DNA of 64,000 nt, from contig NZ_CP104973.1 of assembly GCF_025452195.1 (NCBI RefSeq), forward strand, positions 2,649,001 through 2,713,000. The letters are read 5' to 3'. Of this stretch, positions 1 to 8,418 are shown piece after piece. Position numbers and translations under genes: made by a program. The first letter of the stretch is position 1, and the number at the start of each line of letters is the position of its first letter. This DNA is from Phyllobacterium zundukense. GTDB taxonomy: Bacteria > Pseudomonadota > Alphaproteobacteria > Rhizobiales > Rhizobiaceae. The notes below the pieces were generated by a model. The model searched no databases, was not told the origin of the DNA, and saw only the letters and a program-made list of their open reading frames with translations.

Positions 1-1844
1 TCGGCGTCGACCTCACACGGTTTACTCCCGGCTCGATGATGGTTCGCGACATCGTCGCGGGCAATGGCATGGCGCTGATCAATGCGGTCAAGACCGAACC
101 TGGCACCAGCCGTAACACGGTCATCGATCTCGACCTGGCCAAATCCAATGGCCAGAGCCTTGCCGTGCGGTTCTATCATCGCGTACAGGCGCAGCGCGAT
201 GGCAGGCGCGGCCCAACCCGCACCATCGTTCTCAACCGCGCTGAAGGTGAAGACAATTCAGCCGCGTTGCGCGCGGCCGAAGTGCGGTTCACACGTTTCT
301 TCAATTCGGCGTCCATGGCCATCGCAGCCGTCGATGCGACCGGCAAGATCCTGCGCACCAATGCGCGGTTCCTGGGGCTTTTCGCCCCGGTTGTCGATCG
401 TGATGATATCGACCGGCGCATCCCGCTTGAAACCGTCGTGCATGAACGCGACCGCGAAGCCTTCGACCGGGCGCTGGCGGCGGCTTTTGCCGGCAAAGCG
501 GAAATCTCTCCGGTCGATACCGTTATTCCGGGTAATGAGGATCGCCATCTGCGCTTCTACGTCAGTCCGGTGTTCGATGCCGGGTCCGAGGACGGCGCCG
601 AGGAAGCTGCCATTGTTTCAGTGGTAGAAACCACTGAACAGAAGGCGCTCGAAGCCACGATGGCGCAAAGCCAGAAAATGCAGGCCGTAGGACAGCTTGC
701 AGGTGGTATCGCACATGATTTCAACAACGTGCTGACCGCGATCATCATGTCTTCCGATCTGCTGTTGACCAATCATCGCGCGTCGGATCCGTCCTTTGCC
801 GACATCATGAACATCAAGCAGAATGCCAATCGCGCCGCTTCGCTGGTGCGGCAGCTCCTTGCGTTCTCGCGCCGCCAGACCTTGCGCCCCGAAGTGCTCA
901 ACCTCACCGATGTGATCGCCGATGTGCGCATGCTGCTGACGCGTCTTGCCGGTACGCAGGTCAATCTCAAGATCGAACATGGGCGCGATCTGTGGCCGGT
1001 GCGTGCCGATCTCGGCCAGTTCGAGCAGGTGGTGGTCAATCTCACGGTCAATGCCCGTGACGCGATGCCCGAAGGCGGCAACCTGACGCTCCGCACACGC
1101 AATGTGACCGAAGCGGAGAGTGCTGAACTCACGTATCGCGACCTTGTTCCAGGCGATTATGTGCTGGTCGAGGTGGAAGACAGCGGTACTGGCATGGCGC
1201 CGGAAGTGATCGAGAAGATTTTTGAACCGTTCTTCACAACGAAGGAGGTCGGCAAGGGGACGGGGCTCGGTCTGTCCATGGTTTATGGTATCATCAAGCA
1301 GACGGGCGGTTCGATCCATGCCGAGTCCGAGCTTGGGCAAGGAACCACATTCCGCATTTTCCTGCCGCGTTTTGTAGAGGAAAAGCAGCCGCTGGTCCTG
1401 GGTGCCGATGGCGAAGCCGTCGTGACCGAAATGCCGAAGAAGGAGAAGAAGACGGAGAAAGCCACCGATCTCTCCGGTTCCGCAACCGTGCTCCTGGTGG
1501 AAGACGAGGATGCGGTCCGCATGGGCGGGGTGCGCGCGCTGCAATCGCGTGGTTACACGGTGCACGAGGCATCCAGCGGTGTCGAGGCGCTGGAGGTGAT
1601 GAAGGAATTGGACGGCAAAGTGGACATCATCGTTTCCGATGTGGTCATGCCCGAAATGGATGGGCCGACGCTATTGCGCGAATTGCGCAAGGATTACGGC
1701 GATATCAAATTCATCTTCGTTTCGGGCTATGCGGAAGACGCTTTCGCCCGAAACCTGCCAGAAGACGCCAAATTCGGCTTCCTGCCGAAGCCGTTTTCAC
1801 TGAAGCAGCTGGCGACTGCGGTAAAGGAAACGCTGGAGAATTGA
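1..1844 (+). CDS. cckA: CckA hybrid sensor histidine kinase, 3' part
   Basis: Essential cell-cycle kinase that, in alphaproteobacteria, passes phosphate through ChpT to CtrA and CpdR. The frame is open to the window edge (codons in phase with base 3), so the N-terminal membrane part is missing. Counting from the Met at 36, a PAS-like region covers about residues 75-200, followed by a HisKA domain with the phospho-acceptor His227 in GGIAHDFNN. The HATPase domain shows the N box [10 protein letters not shown] and the G boxes DSGTGM and [14 protein letters not shown] receiver domain holds Asp535 in [11 protein letters not shown]. This kinase plus C-terminal receiver order is typical of CckA. The gene downstream is convergent. 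Identification is by motif and architecture. Confidence 0.93.
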   Translation, partial: GVDLTRFTPGSMMVRDIVAGNGMALINAVKTEPGTSRNTVIDLDLAKSNGQSLAVRFYHRVQAQRDGRRGPTRTIVLNRAEGEDNSAALRAAEVRFTRFFNSASMAIAAVDATGKILRTNARFLGLFAPVVDRDDIDRRIPLETVVHERDREAFDRALAAAFAGKAEISPVDTVIPGNEDRHLRFYVSPVFDAGSEDGAEEAAIVSVVETTEQKALEATMAQSQKMQAVGQLAGGIAHDFNNVLTAIIMSSDLLLTNHRASDPSFADIMNIKQNANRAASLVRQLLAFSRRQTLRPEVLNLTDVIADVRMLLTRLAGTQVNLKIEHGRDLWPVRADLGQFEQVVVNLTVNARDAMPEGGNLTLRTRNVTEAESAELTYRDLVPGDYVLVEVEDSGTGMAPEVIEKIFEPFFTTKEVGKGTGLGLSMVYGIIKQTGGSIHAESELGQGTTFRIFLPRFVEEKQPLVLGADGEAVVTEMPKKEKKTEKATDLSGSATVLLVEDEDAVRMGGVRALQSRGYTVHEASSGVEALEVMKELDGKVDIIVSDVVMPEMDGPTLLRELRKDYGDIKFIFVSGYAEDAFARNLPEDAKFGFLPKPFSLKQLATAVKETLEN

Positions 1845-1854
1845 GGTTTTAAAG

Positions 1855-2271
1855 TCATCGAAATGGATTGAGGATTCTGATGCTGTCGACGATCTGGCCA
1901 TGTGACAGGTCCTCAGAAAAGAGCTCTCTGCATCCGGCTTCACGCGCCGCCGAAATGATTGCGCTGTCCCAATACGAAAAACCATAAGCTCGCTTTATCT
2001 CAAGCGCACCTTGCAAGATTTGCACGGTATTCTCCTGAACATGGAACCGCAGCCACGTCTTGATCAGTCCGGCAGCCAATTCGTGCGGGAGGGGATCGGT
2101 GCGTGATGCGCGCGTGGCCTGAACATAAAATTCTTGCAGCACCTGAACCGAGACAACGCAATCATCGCGATCCATGAGCGCGATGGCGCGTATACGCTTG
2201 CTCTCCTCGTCGGCGGCAGTGCTGATAGAATAAAGCAGGATATTGGTATCGAGAAAAGCCTTCACGCTCAA
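1855..2271 (-). CDS. PIN-domain ribonuclease toxin (VapC-like)
   Basis: 138-residue PIN-domain protein, predicted endoribonuclease toxin of a type II toxin-antitoxin pair. The acidic metal-binding set is visible: Asp8 (FLDTN), Glu47 (LQEFYV), Asp102 (YWDSAI) and Asp121 (SEDL). It overlaps the upstream antitoxin by 4 bases (ATGA), so translation is probably coupled. The C-terminal SEDL...RILNPFR resembles that of the second PIN toxin at 46838-47242, which suggests the same PIN subfamily paired with a different antitoxin class. The RNA target cannot be told from sequence. Confidence 0.85.
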   Translation of the reverse strand: MSVKAFLDTNILLYSISTAADEESKRIRAIALMDRDDCVVSVQVLQEFYVQATRASRTDPLPHELAAGLIKTWLRFHVQENTVQILQGALEIKRAYGFSYWDSAIISAAREAGCRELFSEDLSHGQIVDSIRILNPFR

Positions 2272-2504
2272 AGGCCACGGTCGTGAAGCTTGTCGCGGGA
2301 GAGGCGATCCCCGGCCCGAAACAGCTTGACTGACGCTCGCAATACAGCCTCCTCCCGGTGCAGCCGTTCGGCCTCGGTTTCTATCGTCGCAATATCCGAC
2401 AGGAATTGACGAACGAGTGCGGAGACGGACGTGTCCTGCTCCGCCGCTTTCATGCGAGCACGGCGGTAGGTATCGTCATCCACGGAAACTGTGATATTTT
2501 TCAT
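2268..2504 (-). CDS. ribbon-helix-helix (CopG-type) antitoxin
   Basis: 78-residue antitoxin partner of the PIN toxin that follows it. The N-terminus (KNITVSVDDDTYRRARMKAAEQ, then SVSALVRQFL) has the beta strand and two helices of a MetJ/Arc/CopG ribbon-helix-helix DNA-binding domain. The charged C-terminal tail would wrap the toxin. An 8-bp inverted repeat (2489-2522) flanks its start codon and is the likely autoregulatory operator. The 4-base overlap with the toxin and the gene order antitoxin-toxin are typical of such loci. Confidence 0.82.
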   Translation of the reverse strand: MKNITVSVDDDTYRRARMKAAEQDTSVSALVRQFLSDIATIETEAERLHREEAVLRASVKLFRAGDRLSRDKLHDRGL

Positions 2505-2522
2505 AGTTCCACAGTATCACAG
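2489..2522 (-). promoter_or_regulatory. inverted repeat, candidate antitoxin operator
   Basis: CTGTGATA at 2489-2496 and TATCACAG at 2515-2522 are perfect 8-base inverted arms 18 bases apart, straddling the antitoxin start codon at 2504. This position suits autorepression by the RHH antitoxin. It is inferred from symmetry and position only. Confidence 0.5.
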
Positions 2523-2569
2523 CTTTGCGGAAATTCCAAGGCTGAGGAACCCACTCCAGTGGTGAGCTA

Positions 2570-3541
2570 CTATTCGAGCCCTTCGAACAGTGCGGTCGAC
2601 AAATACCGCTCGGCGAAGGAAGGGATGATCACGACAAGGTTCTTGCCCTTGTTTTCCGGGCGGCTACCAACCTCTATCGCCGCGGTCAGCGCTGCACCCG
2701 ATGAAATCCCCACGGGTACGCCTTCAAGCCGTGCTACGAGACGCGCATTGGCGAAGGAATCCTCGTTCGAGACCTGCACGACCTCGTCATAGATGTGCGT
2801 ATCGAGCACAGCGGGAGCAAAGCCTGCGCCGATGCCCTGTATCTTGTGCGGGCCGGGATTGCCGCCGGAAAGAATCGGCGAATCCTTGGGCTCCACCGCG
2901 ATAACCTGCACGTTCGGCTTGCGCTGCTTCAGCACCTGGCCAACCCCGGTAATCGTGCCGCCGGTGCCGATGCCGGCAACAAGAATATCGACCGCGCCGT
3001 CGGTATCGTTCCAGATTTCCTCGGCGGTTGTCCGGCGGTGGATTTCCGGATTGGCGGGATTGTCGAACTGGCCGGGGATGACCGCGTCTCCAATGGTCTC
3101 GACCAGCTCGTTCGCCTTGGCAATGGCGCCCTTCATGCCCTTGGCGCCTTCGGTCAGCACCAGTTCCGCGCCGAGCAGCTTAAGCATCTTTCGGCGTTCG
3201 ACCGACATGGTTTCGGGCATGGTGAGGATCAACCGGTAGCCCTTGGCGGCGGCGGCGAAGGCGAGCGCGATGCCGGTATTACCCGAGGTTGGCTCGACAA
3301 GCGTCGTCTTGCCCGGTTTCGCCTTGCCCTGTGCTTCGAGCGCCTCGATCAGCGCCACGCCGATACGGTCCTTGACGCTGGCAATAGGATTGAAGAATTC
3401 GAGCTTGGCCAGAAGATTGGCACCCACACCCTTTTCCTTGGCCAGTTTATCGAGACGGATCAGGGGCGTATCGCCGATTGTATCGACAATGGAATTGTAG
3501 ATGCGGCCACGGCCTGGCTTGCGCGCGCTGTCATTGCTCAT
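2570..3541 (-). CDS. cysK: cysteine synthase A (O-acetylserine sulfhydrylase)
   Basis: PLP enzyme that makes L-cysteine from O-acetylserine and sulfide in the cytosol. The start at 3541 gives 323 residues, the usual CysK length; it has AGGAG seven bases upstream, while the longer open frame to 3616 has no family-like sequence. Lys57 in [10 protein letters not shown] is the expected PLP Schiff-base lysine. TSGNTG is the substrate loop, GTGGTITG binds the phosphate, and SSGAA lies near the PLP ring nitrogen. It is transcribed convergently with nothing close; a LysE-type exporter in the same orientation begins 142 bases upstream of its start, which could fit amino-acid efflux, but no operon is evident. 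Confidence 0.95.
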   Translation of the reverse strand: MSNDSARKPGRGRIYNSIVDTIGDTPLIRLDKLAKEKGVGANLLAKLEFFNPIASVKDRIGVALIEALEAQGKAKPGKTTLVEPTSGNTGIALAFAAAAKGYRLILTMPETMSVERRKMLKLLGAELVLTEGAKGMKGAIAKANELVETIGDAVIPGQFDNPANPEIHRRTTAEEIWNDTDGAVDILVAGIGTGGTITGVGQVLKQRKPNVQVIAVEPKDSPILSGGNPGPHKIQGIGAGFAPAVLDTHIYDEVVQVSNEDSFANARLVARLEGVPVGISSGAALTAAIEVGSRPENKGKNLVVIIPSFAERYLSTALFEGLE

Positions 3542-3682
3542 GAATATCTCCTGATCCTGTTTTGGGTCGTGCGGCGATCTTATGGGCCTTGCCTGAAAAT
3601 TCCTAGTTGGCCCCATGCGTAAACACGGTGCCGTTTAGAAGAAAATACTAATATTTGGCTACTGCTGTAATAGCATTCCTGG

Positions 3683-4309
3683 TCAGGAGGAGCGCCCGGC
3701 AATGGCGAGCGCAGCACCCGCCATAAAGGCTGCCGCCGTGCGGTTCAGCCGTTTCAGCGCACGGGGCGAGGCGAGCAGTCCGCGCGCCTTCGCTGCGAGT
3801 GCGAGATAGGGCACCAGCACCACAAGCAGAACCAGAACAGTCAGTGCGGCGAGGATCGAATAATCGGCCAGGGTGATTGTATGCAGGTCGACGAGAGTCG
3901 GCGTCAGGGCGATGTAGAAAAGCATGGTCTTTGGATTGCCAAGTGTCACGGCCAAGCCGGCCGCAATGCTGGAGACAGCACCGCCGCGACTTTTCTTGGC
4001 TTCGATCTTCTCCGCCGATATCCCCGATGTCCAGAAACCCCAGGCAAGGTAGGCAAGATATGCAACGCCTGCCCATTTGATCACCAGGAAAACCGTGCCA
4101 AACGTCTGCGCCACCATGGCGAGGCCCAGCACCACTGCTGTCAAATAAGTGAGGTCGCCCATGATCAACCCGAGCGACATGAACAGTGACGATCGAAAAC
4201 CCGAGCCAAGCGCCCGTGCGACGAGGGCAGTTACACCCGGTCCGGGGATAGCGGCGGCGATGGCGAGGGCACCAGAATAGGCAACAAAACCGGCAAGCGT
4301 CATGATCAT
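3683..4309 (-). CDS. LysE/RhtB-family amino-acid exporter
   Basis: 208-residue inner-membrane protein with about six hydrophobic segments. The N-terminal region reads AAAIPGPGVTALVARALGSG, the conserved PGP...G signature of LysE/RhtB exporters (homoserine, threonine, lysine or similar substrates). The substrate is not predictable. Two in-frame Met codons (4309 and 4303) are possible starts. The promoter region is shared with the divergent mbfA gene, which starts 142 bases away, so the ICE box near 4430 could in principle affect both genes, although it lies much closer to mbfA. Confidence 0.85.
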   Translation of the reverse strand: MIMTLAGFVAYSGALAIAAAIPGPGVTALVARALGSGFRSSLFMSLGLIMGDLTYLTAVVLGLAMVAQTFGTVFLVIKWAGVAYLAYLAWGFWTSGISAEKIEAKKSRGGAVSSIAAGLAVTLGNPKTMLFYIALTPTLVDLHTITLADYSILAALTVLVLLVVLVPYLALAAKARGLLASPRALKRLNRTAAAFMAGAALAIAGRSS

Positions 4310-4421
4310 TCTCTACGAGCGGAGGTTGGCGGAGGCGGACGATACTCCGAGGTCCGGCTGATGTCCATGGATCGTGAAAAGAACCTGATTACACCTTGAA
4401 CACAGGGCTTTGAATCTATAG

Positions 4422-4437
4422 TTTAGAACTATTCTAA
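4422..4437 (+). promoter_or_regulatory. ICE box (Irr iron control element) before mbfA
   Basis: TTTAGAACTATTCTAA closely fits the alphaproteobacterial iron control element (TTTAGAA-N2/3-TTCTAA-like), the DNA target of the Fur-family heme-responsive regulator Irr. It ends 14 bases before the mbfA start codon, overlapping where the promoter or leader must lie, so it would repress. mbfA is a known Irr target in Agrobacterium and Bradyrhizobium, which supports the call. Confidence 0.75.
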
Positions 4438-4451
4438 TTTAGGATCACGCC

Positions 4452-5435
4452 ATGCTCAGCCGTTTTTTCGGTCATCGCCGCCACGCTCTTGAATCCCTTT
4501 CCGAACAGCAATTGCTGGCTCTGGCTATTTCGTCGGAAGAAGATGACGCGCGCATCTATCTCGCCTACGCGGATGGGCTGCGCGAGGGTTTTCCGCAAAG
4601 CGCCAAGGTTTTCGATGAGATGGCAGAAGAGGAAAATCGTCATCGCCAGGCATTGATCGACCTGCACCAGGAGCGTTTTGGCAACCAGATACCACTCATC
4701 CGCAGGGAGCACGTGCGCGGCTATCTCGAGCGCAAGCCCGACTGGCTGGTTCGCCCGCTCGGTATAGAGAAGGTGCGGGAAATGGCCGAGAAAATGGAGG
4801 AACAGGCCTACCGCTTTTATACCGAGGCGCTGAAACTTGTACGGGATGCGTCTACACGCAAGCTCTTGGGCGACCTTGCCATCGCCGAGAAGGCGCATGA
4901 ATCGCTGGCCCACCGGCTCGGCGTCAAGCACACGCCCGACGACGTGCAGGAGGTCGAGAAACAGACCGAACGGCGACAGCTGATCCTGACCTATATCCAG
5001 CCAGGCCTTGCCGGACTTATGGATGGTTCGGTCTCGACCCTGGCACCGATTTTTGCGGCTGCCTTCGCCACCCAGGACACGTGGCAGACGTTTCTTGTCG
5101 GCCTGTCTGCTTCGCTTGGCGCTGGCATTTCCATGGGCTTCACGGAAGCTGCCCATGACGACGGAAAGTTATCCGGGAGGGGCTCACCCTTGAAGCGCGG
5201 CCTCGCCAATGGCCTGATGACGGCCATCGGTGGCCTTGGTCACGCGCTGCCCTATCTCATTTCGGATTTCTGGACGGCCACGACAATCGCCGCGATCGTC
5301 GTTTTCATCGAGCTCTGGGCCATCGCCTATATCCAGCACCGCTTCATGGAGACGCCATTCTTCCGTGCCGCGATCCAGGTCGTACTCGGCGGCGGACTTG
5401 TGCTGGCAACGGGCATATTGATCGGGAACGCTTGA
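4452..5435 (+). CDS. mbfA: membrane-bound ferritin-like iron exporter MbfA
   Basis: 327-residue fusion of an N-terminal erythrin/ferritin-like four-helix domain (residues about 15-165) with a C-terminal VIT1/CCC1-type membrane domain (about 185-325). The ferritin part carries diiron-type residues in EEDDARIYL, MAEEENRHRQ and KAHESLAHRLG. The membrane part starts LTYIQPGLAGLMDGSVSTLAP, characteristic of VIT1 iron/manganese transporters. MbfA exports iron and protects from iron and peroxide stress in rhizobia. AGGA lies seven bases before the ATG. An ICE box directly upstream indicates Irr control. A hairpin at 5491-5520 follows. Confidence 0.92.
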   Translation: MLSRFFGHRRHALESLSEQQLLALAISSEEDDARIYLAYADGLREGFPQSAKVFDEMAEEENRHRQALIDLHQERFGNQIPLIRREHVRGYLERKPDWLVRPLGIEKVREMAEKMEEQAYRFYTEALKLVRDASTRKLLGDLAIAEKAHESLAHRLGVKHTPDDVQEVEKQTERRQLILTYIQPGLAGLMDGSVSTLAPIFAAAFATQDTWQTFLVGLSASLGAGISMGFTEAAHDDGKLSGRGSPLKRGLANGLMTAIGGLGHALPYLISDFWTATTIAAIVVFIELWAIAYIQHRFMETPFFRAAIQVVLGGGLVLATGILIGNA

Positions 5436-5490
5436 TTCGATTCTCGTAGAAATCCACGCGATTCCACGACATTTCAGGGGCATTATTGAA

Positions 5491-5520
5491 GGGAAAAAGG
5501 CGAATTTCCGCCCTTTTCCC
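5491..5520 (+). terminator. candidate terminator after mbfA
   Basis: GGGAAAAAGGCG and CGCCCTTTTCCC pair (one mismatch) around a six-base loop, 55 bases after the mbfA stop. The T-run lies within the 3' arm, so it could act as an intrinsic terminator. Prediction by eye. Confidence 0.45.
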
Positions 5521-5813
5521 ATCGCCAAAAGATCTTTTTGCCCAACTGGTTAAGGCTAATTTTATATGAATTCATGTGATTTTAACCAACGCCGTTCAGG
5601 AGGCGTTCATCTTTATGCATTAAATTTTAGCTAATTGATCGCTACCGGCCTCGCCCGATATGCCAAAACCAAGAGACCAAAAATGATGACCATGATTATC
5701 CAGCTACGCGATACGCTCCGCGTCGTGCGAGAATTCATTGCTCCGAGTTACCGGCCAGAGCGCCACTACATGCGTGGTCCCGGACCGGCTTGTGCCCAGC
5801 GCAATCACCGGAT
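5521..5813. other. intergenic stretch, no supported gene
   Basis: AT-rich DNA with a short hairpin (AACGCC/GGCGTT, 5588-5607). A 46-codon open frame from 5682 to 5822 begins MMTMIIQLRDTLRVV, but it has no good ribosome binding site and overlaps the next gene's 3' end, so I do not call it a gene. Confidence 0.4.
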
Positions 5814-6161
5814 TCAAGCGTGATGGTACATTCGCGCATCAAGCGGAGCTTCGTCACGGGCGCGCAGCCCATAATCACGTATAACGGACGCAATCCGCAG
5901 CCTGTAGTCGGCAAAGATCCCGGCGCGGCCGTCACGTTGAGCCAGGCGATGTTCCTCGGTCTGGCGCCAAGCCGCCACTGACGCTTCATCGCGCCAGAAC
6001 GAAAGGGAGAGATAGCGGTTCTCATTGGCAAGGCTGCGAAACCGCTCCACGGAAATAAAGCCGTCCATCGTTTCCAGCAAGGGCTTCAGGTCTGCTGCCC
6101 GGTCGAAATAATCCTTGCCGCGGCCTTCCGCGGGCTCCACCTCGAAAATCACCGCAATCAT
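5814..6161 (-). CDS. antibiotic biosynthesis monooxygenase (ABM) domain protein
   Basis: 115-residue protein with the ABM/dimeric ferredoxin-like fold: it opens MIAVIFEVEPAEGR and contains MDGFISVERFRSL and YLSLSFWRDEASVAAWR, the strand-helix pattern of small cofactor-free monooxygenases and heme-degrading enzymes. It overlaps the upstream NIPSNAP-like gene by 4 bases and is probably co-transcribed with it, both divergent from an ArsR regulator. Substrate unknown; such families include quinol monooxygenases (YgiN) and heme oxygenases (IsdG). The HxxxxAxR-like pattern AWRQTEEHRLAQRDGR is often seen in this subfamily. Confidence 0.8.
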   Translation of the reverse strand: MIAVIFEVEPAEGRGKDYFDRAADLKPLLETMDGFISVERFRSLANENRYLSLSFWRDEASVAAWRQTEEHRLAQRDGRAGIFADYRLRIASVIRDYGLRARDEAPLDARMYHHA

Positions 6162-6487
6162 TTAAGCAATCCCTCATTTGTTCCCGTCACAAGGCGCAGG
6201 AATGTACGGTCCTCGCGCCGGATAAAGCGCTTTTCCCTCGAAAATTCGTAGTTGGCCCGGCCCAGCGGGTCAGCCATAAGCCGCGCGCGATAGGCTTCGT
6301 AGGCCGCCAGGTTCTCGATGTTGTAAACGCCGTAGGCCAGCGTGGCCGAGCCTTCATGCGGCGCATAATAGCCGATGAGATCTGCGCCGCAACGCGGTAT
6401 CGCTTCGTTCCAGTTGCGCGCATATTCCTCGAAAGCGTCGTTCTGATAGGGATCGATTTCATATTTGATGAAACAGGTGATGGTCAT
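6158..6487 (-). CDS. NIPSNAP-family protein
   Basis: 109 residues from the Met at 6487 (MTITCFIKYEID), preferred because AAGGAG lies eight bases upstream; the open frame to 6532 lacks a good site. The sequence (KYEIDPYQNDAFEEYARNWNEAIPRCGADLIGYY) matches the NIPSNAP dimeric alpha-beta barrel fold, related in shape to the ABM partner downstream. Two dimeric-barrel proteins encoded with a 4-base overlap suggest a heteromeric or sequential function. The pair is divergent from the ArsR-type gene at 6618, the likely regulator. Function is unknown. Confidence 0.8.
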   Translation of the reverse strand: MTITCFIKYEIDPYQNDAFEEYARNWNEAIPRCGADLIGYYAPHEGSATLAYGVYNIENLAAYEAYRARLMADPLGRANYEFSREKRFIRREDRTFLRLVTGTNEGLLK

Positions 6488-6541
6488 TTCGGGCACTCCT
6501 TCGTTCGCGTTGACCATGGGTATAGCCGCCAATGAGCGCTT

Positions 6542-6567
6542 GATACTTCGATCGTTTTCGAAGCATC
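6542..6567. promoter_or_regulatory. palindrome, candidate ArsR operator
   Basis: GATACTTCGA (6542-6551) and TCGAAGCATC (6558-6567) form an inverted repeat with 10-base arms, one mismatch and a six-base spacer, midway in the 130-base gap between the NIPSNAP gene and the divergent ArsR gene. This is the expected place for an autoregulatory operator. Confidence 0.5.
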
Positions 6568-6617
6568 ATCGTCTGTGCTGGATCAGTCTTGATCAGCCAA
6601 CAAACACGGAAACCACC

Positions 6618-7313
6618 ATGTCGAACAATGCGAGATTTGCCGAAATAGCCGCGCTTGCGGGCGATCCAGGTCGTGCGAGCATGCTCAACGGGCTCATGGA
6701 TGGCCGCGCGCTGACCGCATCGGAACTCGCGCAACTCGCCGGCATCACCGCGCAGACCGGCAGCAGCCACCTGACGAAAATGACCGAGGCGGGGCTTCTC
6801 GCGGTGGAAAAGCAGGGCCGCCATCGTTATCACCGGCTGGCTTCGCCGGCTGTGGCCCAGATGATCGAAAGCATCATGCGGCTCGCCGCACCGGAAGTCA
6901 CCGCCAGGCCGCTGCGCACCGGCCCACGCGATGCGGCGCTCAGGGCAGGGCGCACCTGCTACGATCATCTCGCCGGGCATCTCGGCGTTTCAATCACAGA
7001 TGCGCTGATCGATGCCGGCCATCTCGATCTTGGCCTCGATGCAGGCGAGGTGACGGATAGCGGGCTTGCGCTATTCGCCCGCACCGGCATCGATATCGAA
7101 GCGTTGACCGCCAAGCGCGGCCGCATCCTGTGCCGGCCGTGCCTCGACTGGAGCGAGCGTCGCCCGCATCTTGCCGGCGCAATCGGCGCGGCACTGTGCA
7201 GCCACTGCTTCAACAATGGCTGGATCAGGCGGCTGGAAGGAACCCGCGCGGTGTCGGTGACGCCGAATGGCCAGAGACATTTGCGCGAGACATTCGGTGT
7301 CAGTCTTTCCTAA
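6618..7313 (+). CDS. ArsR-family transcriptional regulator with C-terminal Cys motifs
   Basis: 231 residues from the Met at 6618. Residues about 5-85 form a winged helix-turn-helix (ASELAQLAGITAQTGSSHLTKMTEAGLLAVEKQGRHRYHRLAS) of the ArsR type. The longer C-terminal half is unusual for a minimal ArsR protein and holds two cysteine pairs, CRPC and CSHC, inside ILCRPCLDWSERRPHLAG and AALCSHCFNNGW, which could bind metal or sense redox state. It is divergent from the ABM/NIPSNAP pair and probably controls it via the palindrome at 6542-6567. The effector is unknown. Confidence 0.85.
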   Translation: MSNNARFAEIAALAGDPGRASMLNGLMDGRALTASELAQLAGITAQTGSSHLTKMTEAGLLAVEKQGRHRYHRLASPAVAQMIESIMRLAAPEVTARPLRTGPRDAALRAGRTCYDHLAGHLGVSITDALIDAGHLDLGLDAGEVTDSGLALFARTGIDIEALTAKRGRILCRPCLDWSERRPHLAGAIGAALCSHCFNNGWIRRLEGTRAVSVTPNGQRHLRETFGVSLS

Positions 7314-8023
7314 ACATGCCGTGTGACGCCGCCATCGATCCGTATGTTCTGGCCGGTGATATAGCCTGCATCGTCCGACAGCAGGAAGGCGGTTGTCTTG
7401 GCAATTTCCGCCATCGTCCCAAGCCGCTTCATGGGTACCTTGTCTTCGGTTCCGGGTTTGTGATCGAGACTGTCGATGTACCCGGGCAGAAGTGCATTCA
7501 TTCGGATATTGTCGGCGCCATAGCGGTCAGAGTAGAGCTTGGTATAGGCGCCGACGGCCGCGCGATAGGCGCACGACACCGGAAAGACAAGGCTTGGCTC
7601 GAAGGAGGCAAATGTCGTGATATTCACCCATGCGCCCTTGCCCTGCTTCAGCATATAGGGCGTCGCCAGCCGTGCCATGCGCACCACGCTCAACACCATC
7701 AGGTCATTGCCGATCGCCCATTTTTCATCGGTGATATCGAGGAGATCGCCCTTCGGCGGATGGCCGGTATGATTGACCACAGCATCGACGCGGCCATAGG
7801 CCTCGACGGTCTTTCCAACCAGCGCCTCCAGATCTTTTGCCTCGCCAGCAGAGCCCTTGACACCGACGCCGCCAAGCTCGGCGGCGAGCTCGACCGCGCT
7901 GCCCGACGGCGACATCAATCCGAGACGATAGCCGCGCTCGTGCAATTCGCGTGCGATGGCGGCACCCATGCCGGCTCCTCCACCGGTGATGATTGCAACT
8001 GGTGCTTGTGAACTGTCGGTCAT
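7310..8023 (-). CDS. SDR-family oxidoreductase, catalytic Lys not conserved
   Basis: 237-residue Rossmann-fold short-chain dehydrogenase/reductase. TGGGAGMG binds the cofactor, and NHTG replaces NNAG. The C-terminal part LSDDAGYITGQNIRIDGGVTRHV is classical SDR. The active-site tyrosine region is SCAYRAAVGAYTK: the residue four after Tyr is Val rather than the usual catalytic Lys (YxxxK), so normal dehydrogenase activity is doubtful. AAAGG lies upstream of the start. Its 3' end overlaps the ArsR gene's 3' end by 4 bases (convergent). Substrate unknown. Confidence 0.85.
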   Translation of the reverse strand: MTDSSQAPVAIITGGGAGMGAAIARELHERGYRLGLMSPSGSAVELAAELGGVGVKGSAGEAKDLEALVGKTVEAYGRVDAVVNHTGHPPKGDLLDITDEKWAIGNDLMVLSVVRMARLATPYMLKQGKGAWVNITTFASFEPSLVFPVSCAYRAAVGAYTKLYSDRYGADNIRMNALLPGYIDSLDHKPGTEDKVPMKRLGTMAEIAKTTAFLLSDDAGYITGQNIRIDGGVTRHV

Positions 8024-8216
8024 GATGCTCGCCTTTCAAGATTTCGAATGGCGCTGAGCATGTTTGATAGACAGCTCCGGCGCAAATGAATTCAGGTGGC
8101 GGCGATGCTCAAATATTTTGAAAGAACTTCCGAAAATGAGTCAAAAGTCGAATTGATATTATTGAAATAATTGTGAGAAGTCATGGCTGGCCAACCAGCT
8201 TCCGAGGGATTTCATT

Positions 8217-8348
8217 ATGGATGAACCGGCTACAAAGTCCGATCTTGTCGCTGCGGTCAAGGCACAGATATTGTCGCTGACCTTGTATTTCGGTGCGATC
8301 ATTTCTGTTGGTATTGGTCTTGTGGTGTTGATATTAGCAGCGCGCTAG
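8217..8348 (+). CDS. small single-span membrane protein
   Basis: 43-codon frame with GAGGGA about eight bases before the ATG. The protein begins MDEPATKSDLVAAVKAQ and ends in one long hydrophobic segment (about residues 19-41) finished by AAR. The TKSDL motif before a membrane span also occurs in the DUF1640-like protein at 37013-37264, suggesting a minimal relative of that family. No function is known. The call rests on the ribosome binding site and protein character. Confidence 0.5.
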   Translation: MDEPATKSDLVAAVKAQILSLTLYFGAIISVGIGLVVLILAAR

Positions 8349-8418
8349 TCCGAGCCGGCTTATGCGCCATGTTTGAACGGAGGGATACTTCCCCCCGCTC
8401 CGGCACATCCACGCCGCA

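Noticed and set aside
618..1565. 315-codon minus-strand frame opposite cckA
   Set aside because: Antisense shadow rich in His and Arg, no start site support.
5682..5822. 46-codon frame MMTMIIQLRDTLRVV...
   Set aside because: Weak ribosome site, unusual tail, and overlap with the ABM gene end; not enough to call a gene.
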